From contig JANRIX010000046.1 of the NCBI GenBank assembly GCA_033764435.1, forward strand, positions 62,001-126,000: a stretch of DNA of 64,000 bases, in the 5' to 3' direction. Shown here piece after piece: positions 26,752-36,573 of this stretch. Positions within the stretch are counted from its first letter, which is position 1. Each line of letters starts with the position of its first letter. The position numbers and the translations under genes were made by a program. This DNA is from JAEUMY01 sp033764435. GTDB taxonomy: Bacteria > Pseudomonadota > Gammaproteobacteria > Burkholderiales > Usitatibacteraceae. The notes beneath the pieces were generated by a model. It did no database searches. It was not told where the DNA came from and saw only the letters and a program-made list of their open reading frames with translations.

Positions 26752-27952
26752 GCCGCGGACCACCCCGGAAGACCGCCGGGTCGCCGGACGCGCCGGCATC
26801 GGCAGAGAGCGCCCGCCCCGGCCCGAGCCATTGGGCGAACACATCACGCAGCCGCGCCGGATTGTCCTGCCTCAGGCTCGCGTGCAGGTCATCGAACACC
26901 TCGATCATGGCCTCTCGGGCGCGTGCGTGCTGCCAGAGATTGGAGATGGCCTGCTCGAGATTTTCCGGCGTGGCGTCGTCCTGAAGGATTTCCGGGACGA
27001 TGAACTGGGTCGAAAGGATGTTGGGCAGGCCGACATAAGGCAGCAGTGCCTTCTTCTTCATCATGCGCCAGGTCACTGCCGACATGCGATAGGTGATCAC
27101 ATGCGGACAGCGCAATAGCGCGGCCTCAAGCGTAGCGGTGCCGCTGGCCACCAGTGCAACGTCGGCCGCGGCCAGCGCGAGTTGCGAGTGACCGAACAGG
27201 ATCTGGATGGGGAGATCACGGGCGCCGCGCACGTAGCGCGCCTCATCGAAAAACGCGCGGGTCTCGCGGGTCGCCAGCGGGACGAGGAAGCGCGCGTCGG
27301 GATAACGCCGGGCGAGACGCTTGATGGTGTCGATGAAAAGATCGGTGTGATAGTCGAGCTCGGTCTGCCGGCTGCCCGGCAGCAGTGCAAAGTAGAGGCC
27401 GTCCTGCTTCAGCTTGAGCTGCTCGCGTGCCTCGGCACGCTGCGACTTCATCGGCACCGCATCAGCGATTGGATGACCCACATAGCTCACCGGAATGCCC
27501 GCCTTCTCGTAGATGCCTGCCTCGAACGGGAAGATGGTGAGCATGCGCGTGACCGCGGCCTTGATGCCGTGGATGCGCTCGGGACGCCAGGCCCAGAGCG
27601 ACGGACTCACATAGTGAATGGTGGGAATGCCCGCCGCCTTCAGTGACCGTTCCAGCGCGAGATTGAAATCCGGTGCATCAATGCCGATGAAGAGTGCAGG
27701 CCGCTCGGCCAGCATGCGCGCTTTCAGCCCGCGACGGATGCCGATCAGTTCACGCAGATTCTTGAGCACCTCGACGTAGCCGCGTACAGCCAGTTTTTCC
27801 ATCGGATACCAGGAGGTGGCGCCGGCGGCCTGCATGCGCGGGCCGGCAATGCCGACGAACTCCGCATCCGGCCAGCGCGCCTTCAGCGCATCAATGAGTC
27901 CACGACCGAGGAGATCGCCGGAAGCTTCCCCGGCGACGATGCCGATCTTCAT
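26729..27952 (-). CDS. lpxB: Lipid-A-disaccharide synthase
   Basis: A 407-residue glycosyltransferase (GT19) that joins UDP-diacylglucosamine and lipid X into the lipid A disaccharide at the inner membrane. Typical blocks are IVAGEASGDLLGRGLIDAL at the N-terminus, SPSLWAWRPERI near residue 120, LLPGSRQTELDYH near 195, and ASGTATLEAAL near 280. The ATG overlaps the lpxA stop by four bases. The C-terminal 25 residues are Ala/Asp/Gly-rich and look variable. Confidence 0.97.
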   Translation of the reverse strand: MKIGIVAGEASGDLLGRGLIDALKARWPDAEFVGIAGPRMQAAGATSWYPMEKLAVRGYVEVLKNLRELIGIRRGLKARMLAERPALFIGIDAPDFNLALERSLKAAGIPTIHYVSPSLWAWRPERIHGIKAAVTRMLTIFPFEAGIYEKAGIPVSYVGHPIADAVPMKSQRAEAREQLKLKQDGLYFALLPGSRQTELDYHTDLFIDTIKRLARRYPDARFLVPLATRETRAFFDEARYVRGARDLPIQILFGHSQLALAAADVALVASGTATLEAALLRCPHVITYRMSAVTWRMMKKKALLPYVGLPNILSTQFIVPEILQDDATPENLEQAISNLWQHARAREAMIEVFDDLHASLRQDNPARLRDVFAQWLGPGRALSADAGASGDPAVFRGGPRHDNAARA

Positions 27953-28728
27953 CGCACGATGCCGCGGGTGGAGGTGTCGAGAAAGTCAGCCAACGCGGCC
28001 ACCTCGGCGGAGTTTGGCGCTTCCTCGCGCAGCGCTGCCTTGGCCTCGGCAAAACTCAGGCCGGACTTGTAGAGCGTCTTGTACGCGCGCTTCAGTGCCG
28101 CGATGCCCTCCGGCGTGAAGCCGCGGCGCTTCAGGCCCTCGCTGTTGATGCCGTACGGGGACAGCGGATTGCCGCCCACCATGACGTACGTCGGAATGTC
28201 CTGCAGCACGACACTGGAGACGCCCGTCATCACATGCGCGCCGATGCGCACGAACTGGTGCACGCCGGTGAAGCCACCCAGCGTGGCCCAGTCACCGATG
28301 TGCACGTGACCGGCGAGCTGGGTCGAGTTGGCGATGGTGGTGCGATTGCCCACGACGCAGTCATGCGCGATGTGGACGTAGGCCATGATCCAGTTGTCGT
28401 CGCCCACGGTGGTGACGCCGGTGTCCTGGATGGTGCCGCGATTGATGGAGACATATTCGCGGATAGTGTTGCGGTTCCCGATCACCAGGCGCGTGGGCTC
28501 GCCCTTGTACTTCTTGTCCTGATTGGCCTCGCCGATGGACGTGAAGTGGAAAATGCGATTGTCCTCGCCGATCACGGTGTGACCGGTGATGACGTTGTGC
28601 GCGCCGATGGTGGTGTTGGCGCCGATCTCGACATGCTCGTCGATCACCGAGTACGGACCCACGCTCACGCCGTCCGCCAGCCGGGCTGACGGATGCACGA
28701 TGGCGGTGGGATGGATCACCGTGCCCAT
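27949..28728 (-). CDS. lpxA: UDP-N-acetylglucosamine acyltransferase
   Basis: A 259-residue left-handed beta-helix acyltransferase that starts lipid A synthesis by transferring a hydroxyacyl chain from ACP to UDP-GlcNAc. Hexapeptide repeats run from IHPTAIVHPSARL to about residue 190; the catalytic His is in IAHDCVVGN near residue 124. A helical C-terminal bundle follows. ATG overlaps the fabZ stop by one base (TGATG). Confidence 0.97.
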   Translation of the reverse strand: MGTVIHPTAIVHPSARLADGVSVGPYSVIDEHVEIGANTTIGAHNVITGHTVIGEDNRIFHFTSIGEANQDKKYKGEPTRLVIGNRNTIREYVSINRGTIQDTGVTTVGDDNWIMAYVHIAHDCVVGNRTTIANSTQLAGHVHIGDWATLGGFTGVHQFVRIGAHVMTGVSSVVLQDIPTYVMVGGNPLSPYGINSEGLKRRGFTPEGIAALKRAYKTLYKSGLSFAEAKAALREEAPNSAEVAALADFLDTSTRGIVR

Positions 28729-29198
28729 CAGACCTGACCTTCCGGCTTGTTGTCGAGGCGGCGCTGGGTGCACATGAGTTCGGCTTCGGACACCACATGT
28801 CCGTCGACCTTGGCGACACCGCCGTACTTGAAGAGTCCGCGCTTGGAACCCAGCAGCGCGACTTCAAGGCGCAACTGATCCCCAGGCACCACCGGCTTCT
28901 TGAAGCGCGCGCCGTCAATGCCCACGAAGTAGTACACGGAGTTGCCGTCATTCTCCTGGCCGCTGGATTTCAGCGAGAGGAAGCAGGCCGCCTGGGCCAT
29001 GGCCTCGATAATGAGCACGCCGGGCATCACGGCATAGTGCGGAAAGTGGCCCTGGAAGAACGGCTCGTTGATCGTGACGTTCTTGATCGCGGCGATGCGC
29101 TGGTTGGCCTCGAACTCGACGACGCGATCCAGCAGCAGCAGTGGATAGCGATGCGGCAGATAGCGCTTGATTTCCTCGATGTCGATGTTGACGTTCAA
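28728..29198 (-). CDS. fabZ: 3-hydroxyacyl-ACP dehydratase FabZ
   Basis: A 156-residue hot-dog-fold dehydratase of type II fatty acid synthesis. LPHRYPLLLLDRV and HFPHYAVMPGVLIIEAMAQ carry the conserved active-site His (HFP) and Glu. Its place between lpxD and lpxA is standard and links hydroxyacyl supply with lipid A. The last four bases of lpxD overlap its start. Confidence 0.97.
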   Translation of the reverse strand: MNVNIDIEEIKRYLPHRYPLLLLDRVVEFEANQRIAAIKNVTINEPFFQGHFPHYAVMPGVLIIEAMAQAACFLSLKSSGQENDGNSVYYFVGIDGARFKKPVVPGDQLRLEVALLGSKRGLFKYGGVAKVDGHVVSEAELMCTQRRLDNKPEGQV

Positions 29199-30217
29199 GA
29201 CTTGTCTCCTTGATGAATCTTTTTCACGGCGGCCGCGACATCGCCCAGGCGGCGCAACTGGCTGGCATTCTTCAGCCAGTCCTCGTGCTTCATGAAGGGC
29301 ATGACCGAGGTGTAGGTGCCAGGCTCGGTGATGGATTTGGTGATGAGGGTCATGGCCGAGATGGTGCAGCGATCCGCCACCTCGAGATGGCCGAGGATGA
29401 TGGCGCCGCCGCCGACCATGCAGTGGCTACCGATCTTCGCACTGCCGGCCACGCCGACACAGCCCGCCATCGCGGTGTGATCGCCGATGACCACGTTGTG
29501 ACCGATCTGGATCTGGTTGTCGAGCTTCACGCCATTACCGATCACGGTGTCATCGAGCGCGCCACGATCGATGGTGGTGTTGGCGCCGATCTCGACGTCG
29601 TCGCCGACCAGTACGCGACCGGTCTGCGGGATCTTGACCCAGCCGCCGTCAGGGCCGGCAAAGTCGGGGGCAAAGCCGAAACCATCCGCGCCGATCACCA
29701 CACCGCTGTGGACGATGCAGCGCGCACCAATCCTGCAGCCTGCATACACGGTCACGCGCGCGGCGAGCCGCGTGCCGACGCCGATCTCGACGCCCTCGCC
29801 GATGTGGCAGCCCGGGCCAATTCGAACACCATCATGGATGATCGCGCCTGCGCCGATGGACACAAACTCCGCCACGCTCGCGGCCGCGGACACTTTCGCG
29901 CCCTCGTGCAACACGACGGAAGAATGAATGCCCGGCGAATATTCGCGTGGTGGCGCAAAGCGCTGGGCCACGCGCGCGAAGTAGGCGTAGGGATTCTTGA
30001 CGACGATGCGCGGACGGGTGGTCGCATCGCGATCCGCCGGGGACAGGATGACCGCACCGGCCTGGCTGTCGGCGAGACGCGCGCGGTACTTGGGATTGGC
30101 GAGGAAGGTGATCTGGGCGGGTGTCGCCGATTCCATCGCGCCGACGGACTGCAGCTCCACGCCGTTGTCGTCGAGCAACTCGCCGCCCAGCTCTCGCACC
30201 AGGTCAGCGAGCTTCAT
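29195..30217 (-). CDS. lpxD: UDP-3-O-acylglucosamine N-acyltransferase
   Basis: A 340-residue enzyme adding the second hydroxyacyl chain in lipid A synthesis. The N-terminal uridine-binding domain (LADLVRELGGELL) precedes a long hexapeptide beta-helix (IGPGCHIGEGVEIGVG and onward), with the catalytic His in IQIGHNVVIGDH near residue 242, then a C-terminal helix. A palindrome copy is read as REYSP in the linker just before the beta-helix. The start overlaps nothing and lies 24 bases after skp. Confidence 0.97.
   Translation of the reverse strand: MKLADLVRELGGELLDDNGVELQSVGAMESATPAQITFLANPKYRARLADSQAGAVILSPADRDATTRPRIVVKNPYAYFARVAQRFAPPREYSPGIHSSVVLHEGAKVSAAASVAEFVSIGAGAIIHDGVRIGPGCHIGEGVEIGVGTRLAARVTVYAGCRIGARCIVHSGVVIGADGFGFAPDFAGPDGGWVKIPQTGRVLVGDDVEIGANTTIDRGALDDTVIGNGVKLDNQIQIGHNVVIGDHTAMAGCVGVAGSAKIGSHCMVGGGAIILGHLEVADRCTISAMTLITKSITEPGTYTSVMPFMKHEDWLKNASQLRRLGDVAAAVKKIHQGDKS
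29935..29946. repeat. 12-bp palindrome, copy 17
   Basis: Perfect copy in lpxD, read as REYSP. Confidence 0.92.
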
Positions 30218-30241
30218 GACAGTGTGCGCTCCGGACGCGAC

Positions 30242-30748
30242 CTACTTGTCCGCCAGCGCCTTGATCACCTTGTCGGTGATGTCGATCTTGGCGCTCGCGA
30301 ACACGGCTTCCTGAAGGATGAGATCAAACTTTTCCTTCTCGGCGATCTCGTTGACCACCTTCGTGGCCTTTTCCTGGATGGACGCCAGTTCCTCGTTGCG
30401 ACGCAGGTTCAGATCCTCGCGGAACTCGCGCGACAGGCGCTGGAAGTCGCGATCGATCTGCTGCAGCTGGCGGTCCTTCTCGCGGCGATCCGAGTCCGAC
30501 ATGGTCACGCCATCCTTCTGGATCTGCGCCTGCAGGTCACGGCCTTGCTTCTCCAGCTTGTCCAGCTCGGCCTTGCGGGCAGCGAATTCCTTTTCCAGCT
30601 TGGCCTGAGCGCGCTTGGCGGGGCCGGAATCACGGAGCACGCGCTCGGTGTTGACGAAGCCCACCTTGATGTCGGCGGCAGCGGCCTGAAAAACGAATCC
30701 TGCCGCGCACAGCGCGGCAAGGGCGAATTTGGTGGAGGACAGATTCAC
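30242..30748 (-). CDS. skp: Periplasmic OmpH/Skp chaperone
   Basis: A 168-residue protein with a signal peptide (residues 1-25, FVFQAAAA) and the Skp pattern: KVGFVNTERVLRDSGPAKRA, long charged coiled-coil arms (residues 45-125), and FDLILQEAVFAS near the end. It holds unfolded outer-membrane proteins between Sec and BAM. The start is GTG at 30748, seven bases after AAGGAGAC; a TTG at 30772 is less likely. Position after bamA is conserved in Proteobacteria. Confidence 0.93.
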   Translation of the reverse strand: MNLSSTKFALAALCAAGFVFQAAAADIKVGFVNTERVLRDSGPAKRAQAKLEKEFAARKAELDKLEKQGRDLQAQIQKDGVTMSDSDRREKDRQLQQIDRDFQRLSREFREDLNLRRNEELASIQEKATKVVNEIAEKEKFDLILQEAVFASAKIDITDKVIKALADK

Positions 30749-30790
30749 GGAAGTCTCCTTCTTCTGGGGCAACTCGGGCCCCTCACACGA

Positions 30791-33085
30791 TCAGAATACC
30801 TTGCCCAGCAAGAACTGGAAGCGCTCGATCTGGTCGCCTTCCTTCTGGCGGATCGGGCGTGACAGGCTGAACTTGAGCGGGCCAACCGGCGAGTACCAGC
30901 TCACCGCCAAACCCACCGACGCGCGGAAGTCGTCGAACGTAACCTTCTGGTCGCGGGCAAACACGTTGCCGAAATCGAGGAACGCCGATGCGCGCACCGA
31001 CTTGTCCGCCTTCACGCCTGGCAGCGGCGCCAGCAGCTCGAAGTTGCCGACAACGCGGCGATTTCCGCCCAGCACGTCGCCGTTCACATCACGCGGCCCC
31101 AGCGAGCTGGACTCGAAACCGCGGATGGAATCCACGCCACCCGCATAGAAGTTCTTGAAGAAGGGCAGCGGCTTGCCACTGTAACCCTGTGCGTAGCCCA
31201 GTTCACCATTGAGCGAAAGCACGATGCCGGCGAACAGCGGGCGCAGATACTGCTGACGGAAGTTGGCGCGGAAGTAGCGCAGGTCGCCGCCTGGCAGACC
31301 CGCTTCCAGGCTGAATTCGGTGAGCATGCCCTTGGACGGGAACTGGACACTGTCGCGAGTATCGCGCGCGAATCCGATGGTGCCCCGCAGCGTGTCATTC
31401 GTCGCGCCATACTGATCAACGAAGTCCACATAGCGCGGCGGGCTGGCGGCGTCCAGAACGAGCGTCGTGCGCTCAATTCCCAGACCAAAGTTGACATTGT
31501 CGTATTCGGTCACCGGTACGCTGAAGCGCACGCTGGCACCGGAAGAGTTCGACTGATAGGCACCGACGACCAGGCCGGTCGCATCCAGCTCGCGGCGATA
31601 CAGGTCAAAGCCACGGGCCACACCATCCACCGTCCAGTACGGATTCAGATAGGACACGGCGTAGGTCTTGTTCACGCTACCGCTGTTGATGGCGAACGAG
31701 AGCTGGTTGCCCGTTCCGAAAATATTGGCCTGAGCCACCGATGCGGACACCGTGAAGCGGTCAAAGCTCGAGTAGCCAACACCGAACTGGAGCTGACCGG
31801 TGTTTCGCTCTTTCACGGAGATGGTGAGATCGACCTGGTCCTGCGTTCCGGCAACCTGTGGCGACTCGACGTTGACCTCTTCGAAGAATCCCGTGCGCTC
31901 GAGACGCTCCTTGGAGCGGTTCACCTTTTCGATGGAGTACCAACCCGCTTCGAGCTGGCGCAGCTCGCGCCGAATGACTTCGTCGCGGGTACGCTGGTTG
32001 CCGACGATATTGATGCGGCGCACGTACACGCGCTTGCCCGGATCGACAAACAGGGTGAATGCGGCAACGCGCTTCTCCTTGTCGAGATCCGGCACAGGGT
32101 TGACGTTGGCGAAGGAGTAGCCGTCATTGCCCAGACGATCGGTGATGGACTTCACCGAATCCACGATCTTCTTGCGCGAGAAGGTTTCGCCTTCCTTGAA
32201 CTGGAGCAACTTGCCCAGTTCGGCTTCGGGCACCTTGAGGTCGCCGCTGAACTTGACGCCGCCGATCTTGTAGACCGGGCCCTCGGTCAAGGCGATGGTG
32301 ATGTAGATCTTTTCCTTGTCCGGCGTGATCGAGACCTGGGTGGAGTCGATGTTGAACTCGAGATGGCCGCGGTCAAGGTAGTACGAGCGGAGCTTCTCCA
32401 GATCGCCGGAGAGCTTCTGTTTGGAGTACTGGTTGTCCTTGGTGAAGAACGAGAACCAGCCGCCGGTAGACAGCTCGAATTCCTTCAGCAGCGTGCTTTC
32501 GGAAAAGGCGGTATTGCCGATGATGCTGATGTCGACGATGCGGGCATCCGCGCCTTCGTCGATGTTGAAGGCCAGCGACACGCGATTGCGCTCAAGCGGC
32601 GTGATCGTGGTGGTGACCTTGGCGGAGTAGAAGCCGCGGCTGGTGTACTGGCGCTTGATTTCCTTCTCGGCGCGATCAAGCAGCGAGCGGTCGAAGATCT
32701 TGGCTTCTGCAATGCCGACGTTTTTCAGACCATCGGTCAGGTTTTCCTTGGTGAATTCCTTGGACCCTTCGATGGTGATGCCGGCGATGGCCGGGCGCTC
32801 CTGCACGAACACGACCAGCACATCGTTCTCGGCCTCGAGACGGACGTCGGAATAGAAGCCCGTCGCATACAACGCACGAATGGCTTCTGCGGCCTTCTCA
32901 TCGCTCATGCGGTCGCCGACCTTGACCGGCAGATAGCTGAAGACGGTGCCCGCATCGGTTCGCTGCACACCTTCGACACGGATGTCGCGGATCACGAAGG
33001 GCTGGATCGCAAGTGCTGCGGCGGACCACAGGAGCGCCACAACCAGCAGGAAACGGCGCAGGAAAAGCTGGGACGGAAAATGCAT
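30791..33085 (-). CDS. bamA: Outer membrane assembly factor BamA
   Basis: A 764-residue Omp85 protein that inserts beta-barrels into the outer membrane. A signal peptide (residues 1-25) is followed by five POTRA domains (first FVIRDIRVEGVQRTDAGTVF, later VYVRRINIVGNQRTRDEVI) and a 16-strand barrel with the family motif VDSIRGF and VGLAVSWYSPVGPLKFSLSRP, ending in phenylalanine. It contains no copy of the palindrome, in one of the longer gaps. ATG at 33085. Confidence 0.97.
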   Translation of the reverse strand: MHFPSQLFLRRFLLVVALLWSAAALAIQPFVIRDIRVEGVQRTDAGTVFSYLPVKVGDRMSDEKAAEAIRALYATGFYSDVRLEAENDVLVVFVQERPAIAGITIEGSKEFTKENLTDGLKNVGIAEAKIFDRSLLDRAEKEIKRQYTSRGFYSAKVTTTITPLERNRVSLAFNIDEGADARIVDISIIGNTAFSESTLLKEFELSTGGWFSFFTKDNQYSKQKLSGDLEKLRSYYLDRGHLEFNIDSTQVSITPDKEKIYITIALTEGPVYKIGGVKFSGDLKVPEAELGKLLQFKEGETFSRKKIVDSVKSITDRLGNDGYSFANVNPVPDLDKEKRVAAFTLFVDPGKRVYVRRINIVGNQRTRDEVIRRELRQLEAGWYSIEKVNRSKERLERTGFFEEVNVESPQVAGTQDQVDLTISVKERNTGQLQFGVGYSSFDRFTVSASVAQANIFGTGNQLSFAINSGSVNKTYAVSYLNPYWTVDGVARGFDLYRRELDATGLVVGAYQSNSSGASVRFSVPVTEYDNVNFGLGIERTTLVLDAASPPRYVDFVDQYGATNDTLRGTIGFARDTRDSVQFPSKGMLTEFSLEAGLPGGDLRYFRANFRQQYLRPLFAGIVLSLNGELGYAQGYSGKPLPFFKNFYAGGVDSIRGFESSSLGPRDVNGDVLGGNRRVVGNFELLAPLPGVKADKSVRASAFLDFGNVFARDQKVTFDDFRASVGLAVSWYSPVGPLKFSLSRPIRQKEGDQIERFQFLLGKVF

Positions 33086-33116
33086 GAAGGGGTTCTATCC
33101 GGTGGAGCCCGTGGGC

Positions 33117-34487
33117 TCAACCCGCAATGAGTCGGTGAATGTCGTTATAGAAGGCAAACGCGGTCAGGCCCAGCAGCACCACAACACCCACTTGCTGGCC
33201 GGCCTCGATGACACGTTGCGAGACGGGACTGCCCTTGAAAATTTCGACCAAATAATACACCAACTGCCCCCCATCCAGCACCGGGATGGGCAGGAGGTTG
33301 AGTACGCCGATACTGATTGAAATGAGCGCGAGAAACAGCAGATACGGCAACATGCCCTGGCGCGCGGACTGTCCCGCATAGTCGGCAATGCTGATCGGGC
33401 CGGACAGATTGCGCCAGGACAGCTCGCCGGTGACCATCTTGCCCAGCATGGACAGGCTGAACACCGACATCTCCCAGATCTTCCCCGCGGATTGGCCGAT
33501 GGCGGCAATGGGCCCGGACCGCACTGTGACCTGCAGGTCCGCCACCTGTTCAGCTGACAGCGGGGCCGGCCGGATGCCGACGCGCCCGACCATTCTGCCC
33601 GCCTGATCCTTCACCGCCGCCGGCACCACAGACACCTCAAGGGGAACGCCGTCGCGCAGGATGCCCAGTCGCACCATCTCCCCCGCCCGGGCGCTGATCC
33701 GCGCCGCCATGTCATCCCATCGACGCACGTCGACGCCATCGACCGACAGGACGCGATCAGACGGGCGGAGACCCGCGCTGGCCGCAGGCTGGTTGGGCTC
33801 GACAACCTTGATCACCGGCTCCACGTCTGGCCGCCATCCGCCCAGGCCAACCTTGCCCAGGAAGTCTCGATCCAGATCTTCCTTCGTCACCTCGCGAAAA
33901 GAGACCGTGCGCAGATGCGAGGCGCCAGCGATGTCATTGACGGTCAATGCCACATCGCCACGCTCCACCGCGCGGCGCAGCAGGTTCCAGCGCAAATCCT
34001 GCCAGGTGTTCACCGGTTCGCCATCGACATGGGTCACGAGGTCTTTTGCCTGCACGCCACCCATCGCTGCAGCGGTACCCGCCGCGGGTGCGCCGAGGTA
34101 GGGCTTGAGTCCGGGCATACCGTGAACAAACAGGGCCCAGTAGACGATGCCCGCCAGCAGGAAATTGGCGGCAGGGCCGGCCAGCACGATGGCAATCCGC
34201 TTCCATACTGATTGGCGGCTGAACGTGCGCGGAAGCTGGTCAGGCGTTGCCTCCTCATCCTGCACATCGAGCATACGCACATAGCCACCCAGCGGCACGG
34301 CCGCGATGACCCACTCGGTCTGGTCCGGGCCACGTCGGCTGAGCCACAGTGGCTGCCCGAAGCCAATGGAAAAACGCAGGATGCGGACATTGAACAGCCG
34401 GGCCACGCTGTAATGCCCGAGCTCATGCACCGTCACCAGCAGGCCGACGGCAAGAATGAATGCGAGCAGGGTAGTGAAGAGCGTCAT
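33117..34487 (-). CDS. rseP: Site-2 protease RseP
   Basis: A 456-residue intramembrane zinc metalloprotease. The active-site HELGH is at residues 21-25 in the first helix, the third ligand is in LLPIPVLDGGQ near residue 400, and two PDZ domains lie between (residues 125-220 and 220-310). It performs the second cleavage of anti-sigma factors such as RseA in the envelope stress response. The location between dxr and bamA is conserved. Confidence 0.96.
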   Translation of the reverse strand: MTLFTTLLAFILAVGLLVTVHELGHYSVARLFNVRILRFSIGFGQPLWLSRRGPDQTEWVIAAVPLGGYVRMLDVQDEEATPDQLPRTFSRQSVWKRIAIVLAGPAANFLLAGIVYWALFVHGMPGLKPYLGAPAAGTAAAMGGVQAKDLVTHVDGEPVNTWQDLRWNLLRRAVERGDVALTVNDIAGASHLRTVSFREVTKEDLDRDFLGKVGLGGWRPDVEPVIKVVEPNQPAASAGLRPSDRVLSVDGVDVRRWDDMAARISARAGEMVRLGILRDGVPLEVSVVPAAVKDQAGRMVGRVGIRPAPLSAEQVADLQVTVRSGPIAAIGQSAGKIWEMSVFSLSMLGKMVTGELSWRNLSGPISIADYAGQSARQGMLPYLLFLALISISIGVLNLLPIPVLDGGQLVYYLVEIFKGSPVSQRVIEAGQQVGVVVLLGLTAFAFYNDIHRLIAG

Positions 34488-34493
34488 CGGGTG

Positions 34494-35699
34494 CTACGCG
34501 AATATTCGCGTGTCGATGTGGCGGCGCGCGCATTCACGCGCTGCCTGATCGGCCGAATAGACGGCGTCGAGATCGGGCAACGCGCCGACAGGCACGTCGT
34601 CAAGAACAGACTGCACCAAGCTGGCAATGCGCATGAAGGGAAGCCGCTGGGCCAAAAATGCTTCGACCGCGATTTCGTTGGCCGCGTTCAACAGGGTCGG
34701 CGCACTGTCGCCGCGCAGCATTGCCTGTCGCGCCAGGACAAGACAGGGAAAGCGCGCTTCGTCCGGCGCCTCGAAATCCAGGCGACCCGCACGCGCGAGA
34801 TCCAGCGGCGCCACACCCGCATCAATGCGCTCGGGCCAAGCCATGGCGCAGGCAATCGGCGTACGCATGTCGGGATTGCCCAGTTGCGCCAGGACCGATC
34901 CGTCGTGGTACGACACCATGGAGTGGATGATGCTCTGCGGATGAATCAGCACCTCGATCTGTTCGGGTGCCGCGCTGAACAGCCAGCGCGCCTCGATCAC
35001 CTCCAGCCCCTTGTTCATCATGGTGGCGGAGTCGACCGAGATCTTCCGTCCCATCACCCAGTTCGGATGGGCGCAGGCCTGATCGGGCGTGACCTGGTCG
35101 AGCGCGTCGAGCGGCATCGTGCGGAACGGTCCGCCGGACGCCGTGAGGATGATGCGATGGACGCCGGCCTTGTCGAGGCCCTCGCGATAATTGGCCGGCA
35201 GGGCCTGGAAGATGGCGTTGTGTTCGCTGTCGATCGGGAGGAGCAACGCACCGGCGCGCTGCGCAGCCTGCATGAACAGCGGCCCGGACATGACCAGCGC
35301 TTCCTTGTTGGCGAGCAGCACCGTCTTGCCCGCTTGGGCGGCAGCGAGTGTGGCGGGCAACCCCGCAGCGCCCACGATCGCGGCCATGACCATGTCGGCT
35401 TCCGCATCCGACGCAACGGCAGACAGATGCTCGGGCGTGTCCAGGACCTCAATGTCACCCTGGCCTTGATCGGACAATCGCGCACGCACCTCGGCGGCAC
35501 GCGCGCCGTCGGGCACGACCACAGTGCGCGGCCGGAACTCTGCGCATTGCTTGACCAGCAGATCGACATTGCGGTGTGCCGTCAGTGCCAGCACGCGAAA
35601 GCGGTCCGGGTGACGGCGGATGACATCCAGGGTGCTGGTGCCGATGCTGCCAGTCGAACCGAGAATGACAACGCTGCGGACCCGGGGAAAAGTATTCAT
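34494..35699 (-). CDS. dxr: 1-deoxy-D-xylulose 5-phosphate reductoisomerase
   Basis: A 401-residue NADPH enzyme, second step of the MEP isoprenoid route. The Rossmann motif VVILGSTGSIGTSTLDVI, the metal-binding LPIDSEHNAIFQAL (near 150), and TASGGPFR are visible. The C-terminus ends in RIFA, supplied by a GCGAATATTCGC palindrome whose final bases run directly into the TAG stop; the palindrome therefore sits on the gene's very end. It is six bases before rseP. Confidence 0.97.
   Translation of the reverse strand: MNTFPRVRSVVILGSTGSIGTSTLDVIRRHPDRFRVLALTAHRNVDLLVKQCAEFRPRTVVVPDGARAAEVRARLSDQGQGDIEVLDTPEHLSAVASDAEADMVMAAIVGAAGLPATLAAAQAGKTVLLANKEALVMSGPLFMQAAQRAGALLLPIDSEHNAIFQALPANYREGLDKAGVHRIILTASGGPFRTMPLDALDQVTPDQACAHPNWVMGRKISVDSATMMNKGLEVIEARWLFSAAPEQIEVLIHPQSIIHSMVSYHDGSVLAQLGNPDMRTPIACAMAWPERIDAGVAPLDLARAGRLDFEAPDEARFPCLVLARQAMLRGDSAPTLLNAANEIAVEAFLAQRLPFMRIASLVQSVLDDVPVGALPDLDAVYSADQAARECARRHIDTRIFA
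34498..34509. repeat. 12-bp palindrome, copy 18
   Basis: Perfect copy at the last codons of dxr, read as RIFA, abutting the stop codon; CGCGAATATTCGCG form. Confidence 0.92.
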
Positions 35700-35718
35700 G
35701 ACAGGCGCACTGCAGGCT

Positions 35719-36567
35719 TCACGGTTTTGGCAGCACGTAGATGAGCAGACCAGCCATCGGCAGCGCAGCGGTCAGCGCATCGATGCGATCCAGCACGCCC
35801 CCATGGCCGGGCAGCAGTGTGCCCGAGTCCTTCACGCCGACACTGCGCTTCATCCACGACTCATACAGGTCTCCCAGCACGCTCATGCCCGCCAACGCGA
35901 GAAAGATCAGCGGCAGCCACACGCCAAAAGCCAGCAGCGGTGCGGACCAGGCCGCATCGCTGATGTACTTCAGCGCCGTGAACCAGCCGAGAAAATAGGC
36001 CATGACCAGCACCAGGCCGCCCATCACGCCCTCCCACGTCTTGTTGGGACTGACCTTGGGCGCGAGCTTGGTCTTGCCGAAGGCCCGACCCGCGAAGTAG
36101 GCGCCGATGTCGGCGGCGAACACGATGATCATCAGGGTGAGCAGCAACCAGGGACTGGAATCGTGGATCAGCAGAAAGGCGGCCCACGTCGGGAAAATCA
36201 CGATCCATCCCGCGATTCCGACTGCCCAGGGCGACAGGGATTTCCAGCCGCGCGCCAGCCAGAACGGCACAACGATGAGCCAGAACAGCGCCGCGAGCAC
36301 GAACAGGACCTGCGCGGTCCGCTCCATGAGAAAGGGCTGCTGAGTCTGCAGATAGAGGCCTGCCAGCATCAGTGACATGGCAATGGTGATGACACGATAG
36401 ACAGCGGCGTGGCGGGGCGGGAAGCCGCAGAACTGCAACCACTCGTGACAGGCCACCAGCACGATGGCGAGGGTGAACGCGTCCCACGCCCAATTGGGAA
36501 ACCAGAACAGCGCCGCCAGAAACAACGGCAGCATGACCAGCGCGGTGAGAATGCGGGTACGCAGCAC
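35719..36567 (-). CDS. cdsA: Phosphatidate cytidylyltransferase
   Basis: A 282-residue polytopic membrane enzyme making CDP-diacylglycerol from phosphatidate and CTP. About eight hydrophobic helices are followed by the CDS signature SWMKRSVGVKDSGTLLPGHG with GVLDRIDAL near residues 236-266. It sits between uppS and dxr as in most Proteobacteria. Confidence 0.96.
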   Translation of the reverse strand: MLRTRILTALVMLPLFLAALFWFPNWAWDAFTLAIVLVACHEWLQFCGFPPRHAAVYRVITIAMSLMLAGLYLQTQQPFLMERTAQVLFVLAALFWLIVVPFWLARGWKSLSPWAVGIAGWIVIFPTWAAFLLIHDSSPWLLLTLMIIVFAADIGAYFAGRAFGKTKLAPKVSPNKTWEGVMGGLVLVMAYFLGWFTALKYISDAAWSAPLLAFGVWLPLIFLALAGMSVLGDLYESWMKRSVGVKDSGTLLPGHGGVLDRIDALTAALPMAGLLIYVLPKP

Positions 36568-36573
36568 GCGTGC

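Noticed and set aside
28449..28460. A possible palindrome copy in lpxA (half matching ATATTCGC)
   Set aside because: Only the right eight bases match; this is within chance for conserved EYV codons.
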